DNA of 8,333 nucleotides from Donghicola sp036139795 (GCA_036139795.1 JAYZYX010000308.1:1-8333), one strand, 5' to 3'; positions 1 through 6,689 are shown, counted from the stretch's first letter. Numbers and translations: made by a program. Notes: generated by a model not told the origin, from the sequence alone.

Positions 1-1142
1 GCTTTGCGTTCACCCCTGATAACCAGAAGTGGGCCGAAGCGCAGATCCAGAAGTACCCAGAGGGCCGTGCTGCCAGTGCGATCATTCCGCTGCTGTGGCG
101 CGCTCAGGAGCAGCACGGCTGGTTGACCCGTCCGGCGATCGAACACGTCGCGGACATGCTGGGTATGGCCTATATCCGTGCGCTTGAGGTTGCGACCTTC
201 TACTTCATGTTCCAGTTGCAGCCTGTGGGCAGCGTGGCGCACTTCCAGATTTGTGGCACCACCAGCTGCATGATCATGGGCGCCGAAGATCTGGTTGCGG
301 TCTGCAAAAAGAAAATTGCTGCCAAGGCACACCAAGTGTCCGAAGACGGCAAGTTCAGCTGGGAAGAGGTCGAGTGCCTTGGTGCCTGCACCAACGCGCC
401 CATGGCCCAGATCGGCAAAGACTACTACGAAGACCTGACCCCTGCGGGTCTGGAAAAGATGATCGACGACATGGCGAAGGGCGAGGTTCCTCTGCCCGGT
501 CCGGCGAACGGCCGCTACACCTCGGAACCCAAGGGTGGCAACACTGCCCTGACCGAAGGCGCGCGTGAGCACGAATACAACGGCTCGGTCCAGCTGGCCC
601 ATGACATCGGTGACACCCTGAAGCGCATCGACGGCACCGAAGTTCCTTTCAGCGCGCCTTGGCTGGACAAAGCAGCCGATCACGGCTCGCGTCTGGCAGG
701 TGGCCCGTCTTCGCAGGCTGAAGCAGCGGCAGAGGCTCCTGCGGTCAAGCCGGCTGCGGATGACAGCGCTGCTAAGCCCGAGACCGACATCAGCAAGCCT
801 GTTGCCGAAGAGAAGAAAGCCGCTGCGGTTGAAGAGGTCGTCGCGACCGATGAAGACAAGCCCGCAACGCTGGAAGCTGCCCGCGACGGCAAAGCCGATG
901 ATCTGAAGATGATCAAAGGCGTTGGCCCGAAGCTGGAGAAAATGCTGAACGGCATGGGTTTCTTCCACTTCGATCAGGTCGCCGCATGGACGGACCGCGA
1001 ACTGGCTTGGGTTGATCAGAACCTCGAAGGCTTCAAGGGCCGCGCAACCCGTGACGAATGGGTCGCGCAGGCACAGAAGCTGGCAGCCGGTGAAGAGACC
1101 GAATTTGCAAGCCGCGCCAAGAAGGACGGTCTTTACGACTGA
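1..1142 (+). CDS. nuoE: NADH-quinone oxidoreductase subunit E (24 kDa), 5'-truncated
   Basis: This subunit carries [2Fe-2S] cluster N1a in the cytoplasmic NADH-dehydrogenase arm of complex I, beside NuoF. The window opens inside the gene. The frame runs from base 3 (FAFTP...), and about a dozen N-terminal residues are probably missing. The visible 379 residues hold the thioredoxin-like core with the cluster ligands C84/C89 (ICGTTSC) and C125/C129 (ECLGAC). The core ends near residue 160. A further region to about 234 is followed by an Ala/Glu/Lys/Pro-rich, low-complexity linker (about 235-298). The C-terminal domain (about 299-365, with IKGVGPKLEKML) looks like a helix-hairpin-helix module. 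E. coli NuoE is far shorter; such long forms occur in Rhodobacterales. The stop is TGA. Identification is from clear motif and sequence similarity; the role of the extension is unknown. Confidence 0.97.
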   Translation, partial: FAFTPDNQKWAEAQIQKYPEGRAASAIIPLLWRAQEQHGWLTRPAIEHVADMLGMAYIRALEVATFYFMFQLQPVGSVAHFQICGTTSCMIMGAEDLVAVCKKKIAAKAHQVSEDGKFSWEEVECLGACTNAPMAQIGKDYYEDLTPAGLEKMIDDMAKGEVPLPGPANGRYTSEPKGGNTALTEGAREHEYNGSVQLAHDIGDTLKRIDGTEVPFSAPWLDKAADHGSRLAGGPSSQAEAAAEAPAVKPAADDSAAKPETDISKPVAEEKKAAAVEEVVATDEDKPATLEAARDGKADDLKMIKGVGPKLEKMLNGMGFFHFDQVAAWTDRELAWVDQNLEGFKGRATRDEWVAQAQKLAAGEETEFASRAKKDGLYD

Positions 1143-1185
1143 TCCCCTGTAACCCCGAATTAGCCAAGGAAGAGACCCTAAGCCG

Positions 1186-1437
1186 ATGACACAGACCAAC
1201 CACATGATGGACCGCACCGAAGCGTGCTGGAGCATCGCAGGCGCTTGCGGCGTCGCTGTGGCCCTGTTCGTGTGGCTTGTGGCGGGTGCCTCGGTGATTA
1301 TGGGGCTGGCGTTTGGCGGGTTCGCCGCGCTGGCGGGCGGACTTTATCTGATGTGGATGCTGGCGCCTGCGGGGCTGGGGATCGGTGTGCAGCCGGTGCC
1401 TGTGACCGTTGAAAGCGATAGCGGCCCTCGGGGCTAA
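1186..1437 (+). CDS. Small two-helix membrane protein of the nuo operon, unknown function
   Basis: The product is 83 residues and I do not recognise a named family. A short polar N-terminus with two Cys nearby (C14, C21) is followed by two hydrophobic segments, about residues 15-35 and 37-60, separated by Gly/Ala-rich sequence. The tail is polar (PVTVESDSGPRG). It is therefore probably an inner-membrane hairpin protein. The ATG at 1186 is preceded by AAGGAAG about 12 bases upstream; a second ATG at codon 7 (1204) is an alternative start. It sits 43 bases after nuoE and shares the operon's strand and base composition. Unidentified small reading frames between nuo genes are known in Rhodobacter and Paracoccus, so it is probably an accessory gene; a role in assembly or stability would be inference only. 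Confidence 0.8.
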   Translation: MTQTNHMMDRTEACWSIAGACGVAVALFVWLVAGASVIMGLAFGGFAALAGGLYLMWMLAPAGLGIGVQPVPVTVESDSGPRG

Positions 1438-1443
1438 GGAATT

Positions 1444-1460
1444 TGCCCCGTTGCGGGGCA
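1444..1460 (+). other. Perfect 7-bp hairpin in the spacer
   Basis: TGCCCCG, loop TTG, CGGGGCA form an uninterrupted 7-bp GC-rich stem with a 3-base loop, 7 bases after the preceding stop codon. No T-run follows, so it is unlikely to be a strong intrinsic terminator. It could be an mRNA processing or stability element, or a partial attenuator within the operon. Confidence 0.55.
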
Positions 1461-1469
1461 GGGACGACA

Positions 1470-1485
1470 GAGGCTGCTTGGCCTC
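1470..1485 (+). other. Second 5-bp hairpin in the same spacer
   Basis: GAGGC, loop TGCTTG, GCCTC make a 5-bp stem only 9 bases after the hairpin at 1444-1460. Together they occupy nearly half of the 73-base spacer ahead of the small membrane gene at 1511. There is no T-tract. Any function is inferred. Confidence 0.4.
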
Positions 1486-1510
1486 AATGAATGGAGACAG
1501 AACAAAGCTT

Positions 1511-1735
1511 ATGGGTACTTCGGACCAGAACTCAGCCCGACAAGGCCGCATGTTGGCGATTGTGATCGCCTGCACCGTGGCATTGTGGATGGGCGCGCAG
1601 GTTCTGGGTCGGGCGATTGGCCTGCCGGGGCGCTATGCTTTGCTCTTCGATTTCGCTGCGATCGCGGCCTTTATCTGGGTCATGGTTGTGGCATTGCGGA
1701 TCTGGCGCAATCAGCGTCACGACAACGAAAGGTGA
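1511..1735 (+). CDS. Small two-helix membrane protein, DUF5337-like
   Basis: The product is 74 residues. A polar, basic N-terminus (MGTSDQNSARQGR) leads into two hydrophobic segments, about 14-35 and 42-62, joined by a short loop containing GLPGRYALLFD. The tail is basic (RIWRNQRHDNER), so both ends are probably cytoplasmic. The size, topology and position just ahead of nuoF match what I recall of DUF5337 proteins in Rhodobacterales, but that family name is from memory. The start is chosen at 1511 because the protein from there has a compact polar N-terminus. GGAG lies about 14 bases upstream, which is rather long. ATG at 1487 would add 8 residues, and a TTG frame continues further up without a plausible start signal. 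The stop TGA lies inside the ribosome binding site of nuoF, suggesting coupling. Confidence 0.75.
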   Translation: MGTSDQNSARQGRMLAIVIACTVALWMGAQVLGRAIGLPGRYALLFDFAAIAAFIWVMVVALRIWRNQRHDNER

Positions 1736-1736
1736 T
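1727..1736 (+). promoter_or_regulatory. Strong ribosome binding site of nuoF
   Basis: GAAAGGTGAT matches the anti-Shine-Dalgarno end of 16S rRNA well and sits 6 bases before the nuoF ATG at 1743. It contains the TGA stop of the upstream gene, so termination there would leave ribosomes on the nuoF start. This fixes the nuoF start. Confidence 0.7.
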
Positions 1737-1742
1737 CTTCTC

Positions 1743-3044
1743 ATGCTGAAGGATCAGGATCGGATCTTTACCAACATCTACGGGATGCAAGACCGTAGTC
1801 TGAAGGGCGCGATGAAGCGTGGCCACTGGGATAAAACTGCGGATCTGATCGCGCTGGGTCGGGATGAGATTATCGAACGCATGAAGGCCTCTGGTCTGCG
1901 CGGTCGTGGCGGTGCGGGCTTCCCCACCGGTCTGAAGTGGTCGTTCATGCCCAAGCAGAGCGATGGCCGCCCCTCGTATCTGGTGATCAACGCCGACGAA
2001 TCCGAGCCCGGCACCTGAAAAGACCGCGAGATCATGCGTCACGATCCGCACACCCTGATCGAGGGTGCGCTGATTGCGTCGTTCGCGATGAATGCGAACA
2101 CCTGCTACATCTACATCCGTGGTGAATACATCCGCGAGCGTGAAGCCCTGCAGAACGCCATCGACGAATGCTATGACGCGGGCCTGCTGGGTAAGAACGC
2201 GGCTAAGTCGGGCTTTGATTTCGACCTTTACCTGCACCACGGTGCGGGCGCCTACATCTGCGGCGAAGAGACCGCGCTGATCGAAAGCCTTGAAGGCAAA
2301 AAGGGCATGCCCCGTATGAAGCCGCCGTTCCCTGCGATGGCTGGTCTCTATGGTTGCCCGACGACCGTGAACAACGTGGAATCGATCGCAGTGGTGCCCA
2401 CCATCCTGCGTCGCGGCCCTGAATGGTTCGCCGGCTTTGGCCGTCCCAACAACGCGGGCACCAAGCTGTTCGCGATCTCGGGTCACGTGAACAACCCCTG
2501 CGTCGTTGAAGAAGAGATGTCGATCTCGTTCGAGGAACTGATCGAGAAGCATTGCGGCGGTATCCGTGGCGGCTGGGACAACCTGCTGGCTGTGATCCCC
2601 GGCGGCTCGTCCGTGCCTTGTGTGCGCGGCGAGAAGATGCGCGATGCGATCATGGACTTTGACTACCTGCGCGGCGAACTGGGCTCGGGCCTTGGCACCG
2701 CGGCGGTGATCGTCATGGACAAGCAGACCGACATTGTGAAAGCGATCTGGCGTCTGTCCAAGTTCTACAAGCACGAAAGCTGTGGCCAGTGTACGCCGTG
2801 CCGTGAAGGTACCGGCTGGATGATGCGTGTGATGGACCGTCTGGTTCGGGGCGAGGCAGAGATCGAAGAGATCGACATGCTGTTCCAGGTGACCAAGCAG
2901 GTTGAAGGCCACACCATCTGTGCGCTGGGTGACGCGGCTGCATGGCCGATCCAGGGCCTGATCCGCAACTTCCGCGAAGAGATCGAAGATCGCATCAAAG
3001 CGCAGAAGTCCGGCAAGATCGGCGCAGCGGTTGCGGCGGAGTAA
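1743..3044 (+). CDS. nuoF: NADH-quinone oxidoreductase subunit F (51 kDa) with an in-frame TGA at codon 92
   Basis: NuoF binds NADH and FMN and carries [4Fe-4S] cluster N3, so it is the electron entry point of complex I. The frame from 1743 to the TAA at 3044 spans 433 codons, the usual length for alphaproteobacteria. Visible signatures are the glycine-rich FMN loop (about 51-66, GRGGAGFPTGLKW), the GAGAYICGEETALIES segment (167-182), and the N3 ligands C347, C350, C353 and C393 (ESCGQCTPC and TICALGD). Codon 92 is TGA, in SEPGT-TGA-KDRE, where close homologues read EPGTCKDR. No frameshift is present and both halves keep strong family similarity. Plain termination would give a 91-residue stub. 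Restart at ATG 2034 would lack the FMN loop. The gene therefore needs UGA decoding (selenocysteine or near-cognate readthrough), is a recent nonsense allele, or carries a sequence error. I annotate one interrupted gene, not two. Confidence 0.93.
2016..2018 (+). other. In-frame TGA at the nuoF Cys codon: candidate selenocysteine or nonsense codon
   Basis: The context reads GGC ACC TGA AAA GAC CGC, translated G-T-stop-K-D-R. One C-to-A change at 2018 from TGC AAA would create it. The residue lies in the FMN-binding region. From family knowledge it is Cys in alphaproteobacteria and mitochondria (a reported glutathionylation site in the mammalian 51-kDa subunit), Tyr in E. coli and Phe in some others, so Cys is not universally needed. 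Six or more neighbouring genes stop at TGA, which argues against genome-wide UGA reassignment. The base preceding an AAA run is also a plausible place for a sequencing miscall. Confidence 0.6.
2026..2049 (+). promoter_or_regulatory. SECIS-like hairpin downstream of the nuoF TGA (weak candidate)
   Basis: Pairs are 2026-2028 with 2047-2049 (GCG/CGC), 2030-2033 with 2043-2046 (GATC/GATC) and 2035-2036 with 2040-2041 (TG/CA). A2029 is bulged and A2034 faces C2042. The apical loop is CGT at 2037-2039, starting 18 bases after the TGA and with G second in the loop. That meets the loose bacterial SECIS rule as I recall it (loop about 16-37 bases downstream, G in the first two loop positions). The stem is short and imperfect and lies in conserved coding sequence, so chance is quite possible. 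Confidence 0.25.
2048..2070 (+). promoter_or_regulatory. Alternative, more stable hairpin downstream of the nuoF TGA
   Basis: CACCCT (2051-2056) pairs perfectly with AGGGTG (2062-2067) around loop GATCG. After an A/C mismatch two more G-C pairs follow (2048-2049 with 2069-2070). The loop begins with G but starts 38 bases after the TGA, just past the usual bacterial SECIS range. It shares bases 2048-2049 with the nearer hairpin, so the complete forms of both cannot exist together. It may simply be coding-sequence structure. Confidence 0.25.
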
Positions 3045-3049
3045 GCACG

Positions 3050-3553
3050 GTGCAGCAACCCCTTAACCACCATCTGGCAGAGCTGAACGTCGGTCGCCTT
3101 GTTGCGCCCACCGACGATCCGCGCGTGGCCGAGTTCATGGGTGCGCTTGACCGCATCAATGGGCTTGGCAAGCGGATGCCCGGCTTTGTCTGGATGATGG
3201 AAGGGTCGGGGGAACCCGGTACCGGCAATACAGAGGCCAAGATCGGCGGCGATCCTCAGCACGTCAGCAACCTGACGGTTTGGGAAAACGTCGAGACGCT
3301 AGAGAACTTTGTCTGGAACACGGTGCATCGCCAGTTCTACGAACGCCGGACCGAATGGTTCGAAATTCTGGGCGATATGCATTTTGTCATGTGGTGGGTT
3401 CCCGAAGGGCATCAGCCGACACTGGATGAGGCTCTGGAAAAACTGGCTCACCTGCGCAAGCACGGCAACAGCGACTTTGCGTTCGACTGGTCGTGGCTAG
3501 AGCAGGCGGAACTGTACAAACGCGGGCGCTGCGGCGCCATCGCGGCGGAGTGA
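3050..3553 (+). CDS. DUF3291-like protein of the nuo operon
   Basis: The product is 167 residues, soluble, with no signal peptide or membrane segment. The N-terminal strand (HLAELNVGRL, residues 8-17), PGFVW (44-48), the strand-helix stretch around SNLTVWENVETLENFVW (73-89), and HRQFYERRTEWFE (from 93) resemble DUF3291, a dimeric alpha/beta-barrel family distantly related to monooxygenase-type ferredoxin-like folds. The family has no established reaction, and this assignment is by recognition, not a search. The start is taken as GTG at 3050, 5 bases after the nuoF stop. GGAG inside the last nuoF codons lies 8 bases upstream, and no ATG is nearby. Its place directly behind nuoF suggests co-expression with complex I; any catalytic or assembly role is speculation. 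Confidence 0.82.
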   Translation: MQQPLNHHLAELNVGRLVAPTDDPRVAEFMGALDRINGLGKRMPGFVWMMEGSGEPGTGNTEAKIGGDPQHVSNLTVWENVETLENFVWNTVHRQFYERRTEWFEILGDMHFVMWWVPEGHQPTLDEALEKLAHLRKHGNSDFAFDWSWLEQAELYKRGRCGAIAAE

Positions 3554-3558
3554 GTGGG

Positions 3559-3882
3559 ATGCGGGTTCTTTCAGCAACGCTTCTGATTGCAGCTCTGGCT
3601 GTTTCGGCCTGTGGCAAGCAGCCCTACGAATACGCGGGCTCGAACCACAAGGCGAAGGTCAAGACTGCGCGCTCGGATCGGGCAACGATGACCATCCCGA
3701 CCAAAAAGGTCTCGGACGGTCTGGATGGCGCACGTGCTGCCGCCCAGTTCGAAGCGACCCGTCATTGCCTGAAGTATTTCGGCTCGTCCGATATTATCTG
3801 GGCTGTTGGCCCCGAGACTGCGGATGCAGATCTGCCGATCAACGGCGAAGTTGTGACCTTTAGCGGGGTTTGCGCTGAATGA
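3559..3882 (+). CDS. Small predicted lipoprotein with a Cys pair, unknown function
   Basis: The product is 107 residues. The N-terminus (MRVLSATLLIAALAVSAC) is a lipoprotein signal peptide with lipobox VSAC, so C18 would be lipidated and the protein anchored facing the periplasm. The mature part is small, with a basic stretch (HKAKVKTARSDR, 30-41), a helix-like region around 53-72 and a final strand. Two further cysteines, C70 (RHCLKYFG) and C105 (SGVCAE), could form a disulfide. ATG 3559 follows GGAGTGAGTGGG, which includes the end and stop of the upstream gene. Its own last codons overlap the next gene by 4 bases (ATGA). I do not recognise a named family. Confidence 0.78.
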   Translation: MRVLSATLLIAALAVSACGKQPYEYAGSNHKAKVKTARSDRATMTIPTKKVSDGLDGARAAAQFEATRHCLKYFGSSDIIWAVGPETADADLPINGEVVTFSGVCAE

Positions 3883-4280
3883 TCCGTTTCGCGTTCATAT
3901 CCATGATGATGGCGGGCTCGGCCACCGCGGCAGAGGCATTGGTGCCCTTGTCGCAGGTCAAGGACGTCAACGACGGTCTGGTGGCCGTGGCTGTGGCGGA
4001 TCACATCCGCAACAAATGCAGCACCATCGAACCCCGTCTGATCGTGGCATGGCGCTATCTGGGCAGCCTTGAGACCCGTGCGCAGCAGCTTGGCTATAGC
4101 GACGAAGAGATCGAGGATTTCGTCACCGACAAATCCGAGAAAAAGCGCATCGCTGCTCTGGCCGGTGCCTACATCGTCGAACATGACGCCAAACCGAATG
4201 ACAAAGACAGCCTGTGCCGTCTGGGCCGCGAAGAGATCGCAGCCAACTCGGCCGTTGGCAATTTGCTGAGGGAGAAGTGA
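3879..4280 (+). CDS. Exported DUF5333-like protein, first of a tandem pair
   Basis: The product is 133 residues. A short signal peptide (MIRFAFISMMMAGSATAA, probable cleavage near residue 17-19) leads to a mostly helical mature protein. Marks include NKC (C47), LGYSDEEIEDFVTDK (71-85) and a C-terminal block SLCRLGREEI...SAVGNLL (111-130) with C113. C47 and C113 could form a disulfide in the periplasm. It overlaps the upstream lipoprotein gene by ATGA and is followed after 2 bases by a paralogue with the same layout. The pattern fits what I recall of DUF5333 proteins found in Rhodobacterales nuo clusters. The family name is from memory and the function is unknown. Confidence 0.8.
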   Translation: MIRFAFISMMMAGSATAAEALVPLSQVKDVNDGLVAVAVADHIRNKCSTIEPRLIVAWRYLGSLETRAQQLGYSDEEIEDFVTDKSEKKRIAALAGAYIVEHDAKPNDKDSLCRLGREEIAANSAVGNLLREK

Positions 4281-4282
4281 GC

Positions 4283-4675
4283 ATGCGTTTGCTTTCTGCC
4301 ATCACGCTGACCCTTGCCCCTGTTGCCGGTTTTGCCGCGCAGGACATCACCAAGGACGAAACCGTGCGCGGCTTTGTCACCACTTCGGTGATTGCGGCGA
4401 AGGTCGCGAATGGCTGTGACAAGCTGACCATTTCCTCTGCCGGACTGACCGTCCTGCAGACCGAGGTGTTCGCCTACATAGAAGGTCAGGGCTACGGCGC
4501 TGAAGAAGCTGCTGGCCTTCAGGACGAGGCATTCAATCGCGAAATCGGCCGCGCTGCGGATGCGGCGATTTCTGAGCAAGGATTTGACCCCAAGAATGCG
4601 CGCGACCTGTGCGCTTTTGGGAAGAAAGAGATGACGAAGGGCAGCGCTGTTGGCTCTGTTCTGGAAAGCAGGTGA
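4283..4675 (+). CDS. Exported DUF5333-like protein, second of a tandem pair
   Basis: The product is 130 residues. The signal peptide is MRLLSAITLTLAPVAGFAA with cleavage near residue 18-19. It parallels the gene just upstream: NGC (C45) against NKC, GYGAEEA (70-76) against GYSDEEI, and DLCAFGKKEM...SAVGSVL (108-127) against SLCRLGREEI...SAVGNLL. The two cysteines are 65 residues apart here and 66 in the neighbour, which points to a shared fold with a conserved disulfide and an old tandem duplication. GGGAGAAG lies just ahead of the ATG at 4283. The stop is 4 bases before nuoG, and the gene's last codons supply the nuoG ribosome binding site. Function is unknown. Confidence 0.8.
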   Translation: MRLLSAITLTLAPVAGFAAQDITKDETVRGFVTTSVIAAKVANGCDKLTISSAGLTVLQTEVFAYIEGQGYGAEEAAGLQDEAFNREIGRAADAAISEQGFDPKNARDLCAFGKKEMTKGSAVGSVLESR

Positions 4676-4679
4676 GAAG

Positions 4680-6689
4680 ATGACGGAACTTCGCAAGATC
4701 ATCATTGACGACAAGGAGATCGAGGTCGATCCCGCCATGACCCTTATCCAGGCCTGTGAAGAGGCCGGGGTCGAAATTCCGCGCTTCTGCTACCACGAGC
4801 GCCTGTCGATTGCTGGCAACTGCCGCATGTGTCTGGTCGAGGTTGTCGGCGGCCCGCCGAAGCCTGCTGCCAGCTGCGCGATGCAGGTCCGCGATCTGCG
4901 CCCTGGCCCCGAAGGCCAGCCGCCCGTGGTGAAAACCAACACGCCCATGGTCAAGAAGGCCCGTGAAGGTGTGATGGAATTCCTGCTGATCAACCACCCG
5001 CTGGATTGCCCGATCTGCGATCAGGGCGGCGAGTGTGACCTTCAGGATCAGGCAATGGCCTACGGTGTGGACTTCTCGCGTTACCGCGAGCCCAAGCGCG
5101 CCGTGGACAACCTGAACCTTGGCCCGCTTGTGGGCACTGCGATGACCCGCTGCATCAGCTGCACCCGCTGCGTGCGTTTCACCACCGAGGTGGCTGGCAT
5201 CACCCAGATGGGTCAGACCGGTCGTGGCGAAGATGCAGAGATCACCAGCTACTTGAACCAGACGCTGGATTCGAACCTGCAGGGCAACATCATTGATCTG
5301 TGCCCCGTTGGTGCGCTGACCTCCAAGCCTTACTCGTTCACCGCGCGTCCGTGGGAGCTGACCAAGACCGAGACCATCGACGTGATGGACGCTCTTGGCT
5401 CGAACATCCGGGTGGATACCAAAGGCCGCGAAGTGATGCGGATCATGCCGCGCAACCACGATGGCGTGAACGAAGAGTGGCTGTCGGACAAATCGCGTTT
5501 CGTTTGGGATGGCCTGCGTCGTCAGCGCCTAGACCGCCCCTACATCCGTGAAAACGGCAAGCTGCGTCCCGCGTCGTGGGGTGAGGCTCTGGCCGCTGTT
5601 GCTGGCGCGATGAAGGGCAAGAAGGTTGCCGGTCTGATCGGTGATCTGGTTCCCGTTGAGGCCGCATATGCGCTGAAGCAACTGGTCACCGGTCTGGGTG
5701 GCAACGTGGAATGCCGCGTTGACAACGCCCGTCTGCCCATCGGCAACCGTGGCGCCTATGCTGGTACCGCCGCGATCGAAGATATCGATAGCGCCAAAGA
5801 AATCTTGCTGGTTGGTACCAACCCCCGCAACGAAGCGCCGGTTCTGAACGCGCGCATCCGTAAGGCTTGGGCGGCTGGCACCAACGTCGCGCTGATCGGC
5901 GAAGCGGTTGATCTGACCTATGACTACGCGCATCTGGGCACCGACCGTGCGGCTCTGGCGGCTGCGGCCGAGAAGACCGGAAATGGCGGTCTGATCATCG
6001 TGGGGCAGGGGGCTCTGTCCGAGGCAGATGGCGAAGCGGTTCTGGCCACCATCCACAAGATGGCGGCAGCGGCTGGCGCGAAGGTTCTGGTTCTGCACAC
6101 CGCAGCGGCCCGCGTTGGCGCAATGGACATCGGCGCAGTGACCGAAGGCGGCATGAAAGCGGCTCTGGAAGGGGCAGAGGTTGTCTACAACCTTGGTGCG
6201 GACGAAGTCGAAATCGATGCCGGTGCCTTTGTGATCTATCAGGGCAGCCACGGAGACCGCGGCGCACACCGTGCGGACGTGATCCTGCCGGGCGCAGCCT
6301 ATGTGGAAGAGCAGGGCCTGTTCGTGAACACCGAAGGCCGTCCGCAGCTGGCGCTGCGCGCAGCCTTCCCCCCGGGTGAAGCCAAGGAAAACTGGGCAAT
6401 CCTGCGGGCGCTGTCGGCGGAATTGGGTGCAACCCAGCCTTGGGACACCATCACGCAGCTGCGTCAGGCGCTCGTTGGCGAAGTGCCCCATCTGGCCCGC
6501 ATCGACGAGGTTATCGAAAACGAGTACGCCGCCCTTGAGGACAAGCCTCTGGGCAAAGCGGACATGGGTTTTGTGAACGCGGTCAAGGATTTCTACCTGA
6601 CCAACCCGATTGCACGTGCTTCGGCGCTGATGGCAGAGCTGTCGGCAAACGCCAAAGCGCGCCGCGAACAGAAGATCGCCGCAGAATAA
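4680..6689 (+). CDS. nuoG: NADH-quinone oxidoreductase subunit G (75 kDa)
   Basis: NuoG passes electrons from the NuoE/F flavin module toward NuoI through several Fe-S clusters in the cytoplasmic arm. The product is 669 residues, similar to mitochondrial and alphaproteobacterial homologues and shorter than the E. coli protein. Ligands seen are N1b C37, C48, C51, C66; N5 H106, C110, C113, C119; and N4 C158, C161, C164, C208. The extra Cys motif for cluster N7, present in E. coli and Thermus, is absent, as expected for this lineage. From about residue 220 on it is the degenerate molybdopterin-oxidoreductase-like domain without cofactor. The start is ATG 4680, with AGGTGAG 3-4 bases upstream; an in-frame upstream extension to 4650 lacks a better signal. 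The TAA shares its last A with the ATG of the next gene (TAATG), implying coupling. Confidence 0.98.
   Translation: MTELRKIIIDDKEIEVDPAMTLIQACEEAGVEIPRFCYHERLSIAGNCRMCLVEVVGGPPKPAASCAMQVRDLRPGPEGQPPVVKTNTPMVKKAREGVMEFLLINHPLDCPICDQGGECDLQDQAMAYGVDFSRYREPKRAVDNLNLGPLVGTAMTRCISCTRCVRFTTEVAGITQMGQTGRGEDAEITSYLNQTLDSNLQGNIIDLCPVGALTSKPYSFTARPWELTKTETIDVMDALGSNIRVDTKGREVMRIMPRNHDGVNEEWLSDKSRFVWDGLRRQRLDRPYIRENGKLRPASWGEALAAVAGAMKGKKVAGLIGDLVPVEAAYALKQLVTGLGGNVECRVDNARLPIGNRGAYAGTAAIEDIDSAKEILLVGTNPRNEAPVLNARIRKAWAAGTNVALIGEAVDLTYDYAHLGTDRAALAAAAEKTGNGGLIIVGQGALSEADGEAVLATIHKMAAAAGAKVLVLHTAAARVGAMDIGAVTEGGMKAALEGAEVVYNLGADEVEIDAGAFVIYQGSHGDRGAHRADVILPGAAYVEEQGLFVNTEGRPQLALRAAFPPGEAKENWAILRALSAELGATQPWDTITQLRQALVGEVPHLARIDEVIENEYAALEDKPLGKADMGFVNAVKDFYLTNPIARASALMAELSANAKARREQKIAAE

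Noticed and set aside
1743..2018. Treating nuoF as two separate genes (91-residue stub plus a gene starting at ATG 2034)
   Set aside because: The second half would start inside the conserved KDREIMRHDPH segment and lack the FMN loop, and no good ribosome binding site precedes 2034.
2016..2018. A frameshift as the cause of the nuoF interruption
   Set aside because: Both flanks stay in the same frame and the residue count across the site matches homologues exactly; only one codon differs.
2022..2040. A closer hairpin (GAC-C-GC / GC-GTC) as the SECIS
   Set aside because: Its loop starts only about 10 bases after the TGA, too near for bacterial SECIS geometry, and it has only five pairs.
1680..2912. 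Long open frame (410 codons) on the minus strand opposite nuoF
   Set aside because: It is a shadow of high-GC codon usage; its translation shows no recognisable family, and the + strand frame is unmistakably NuoF.
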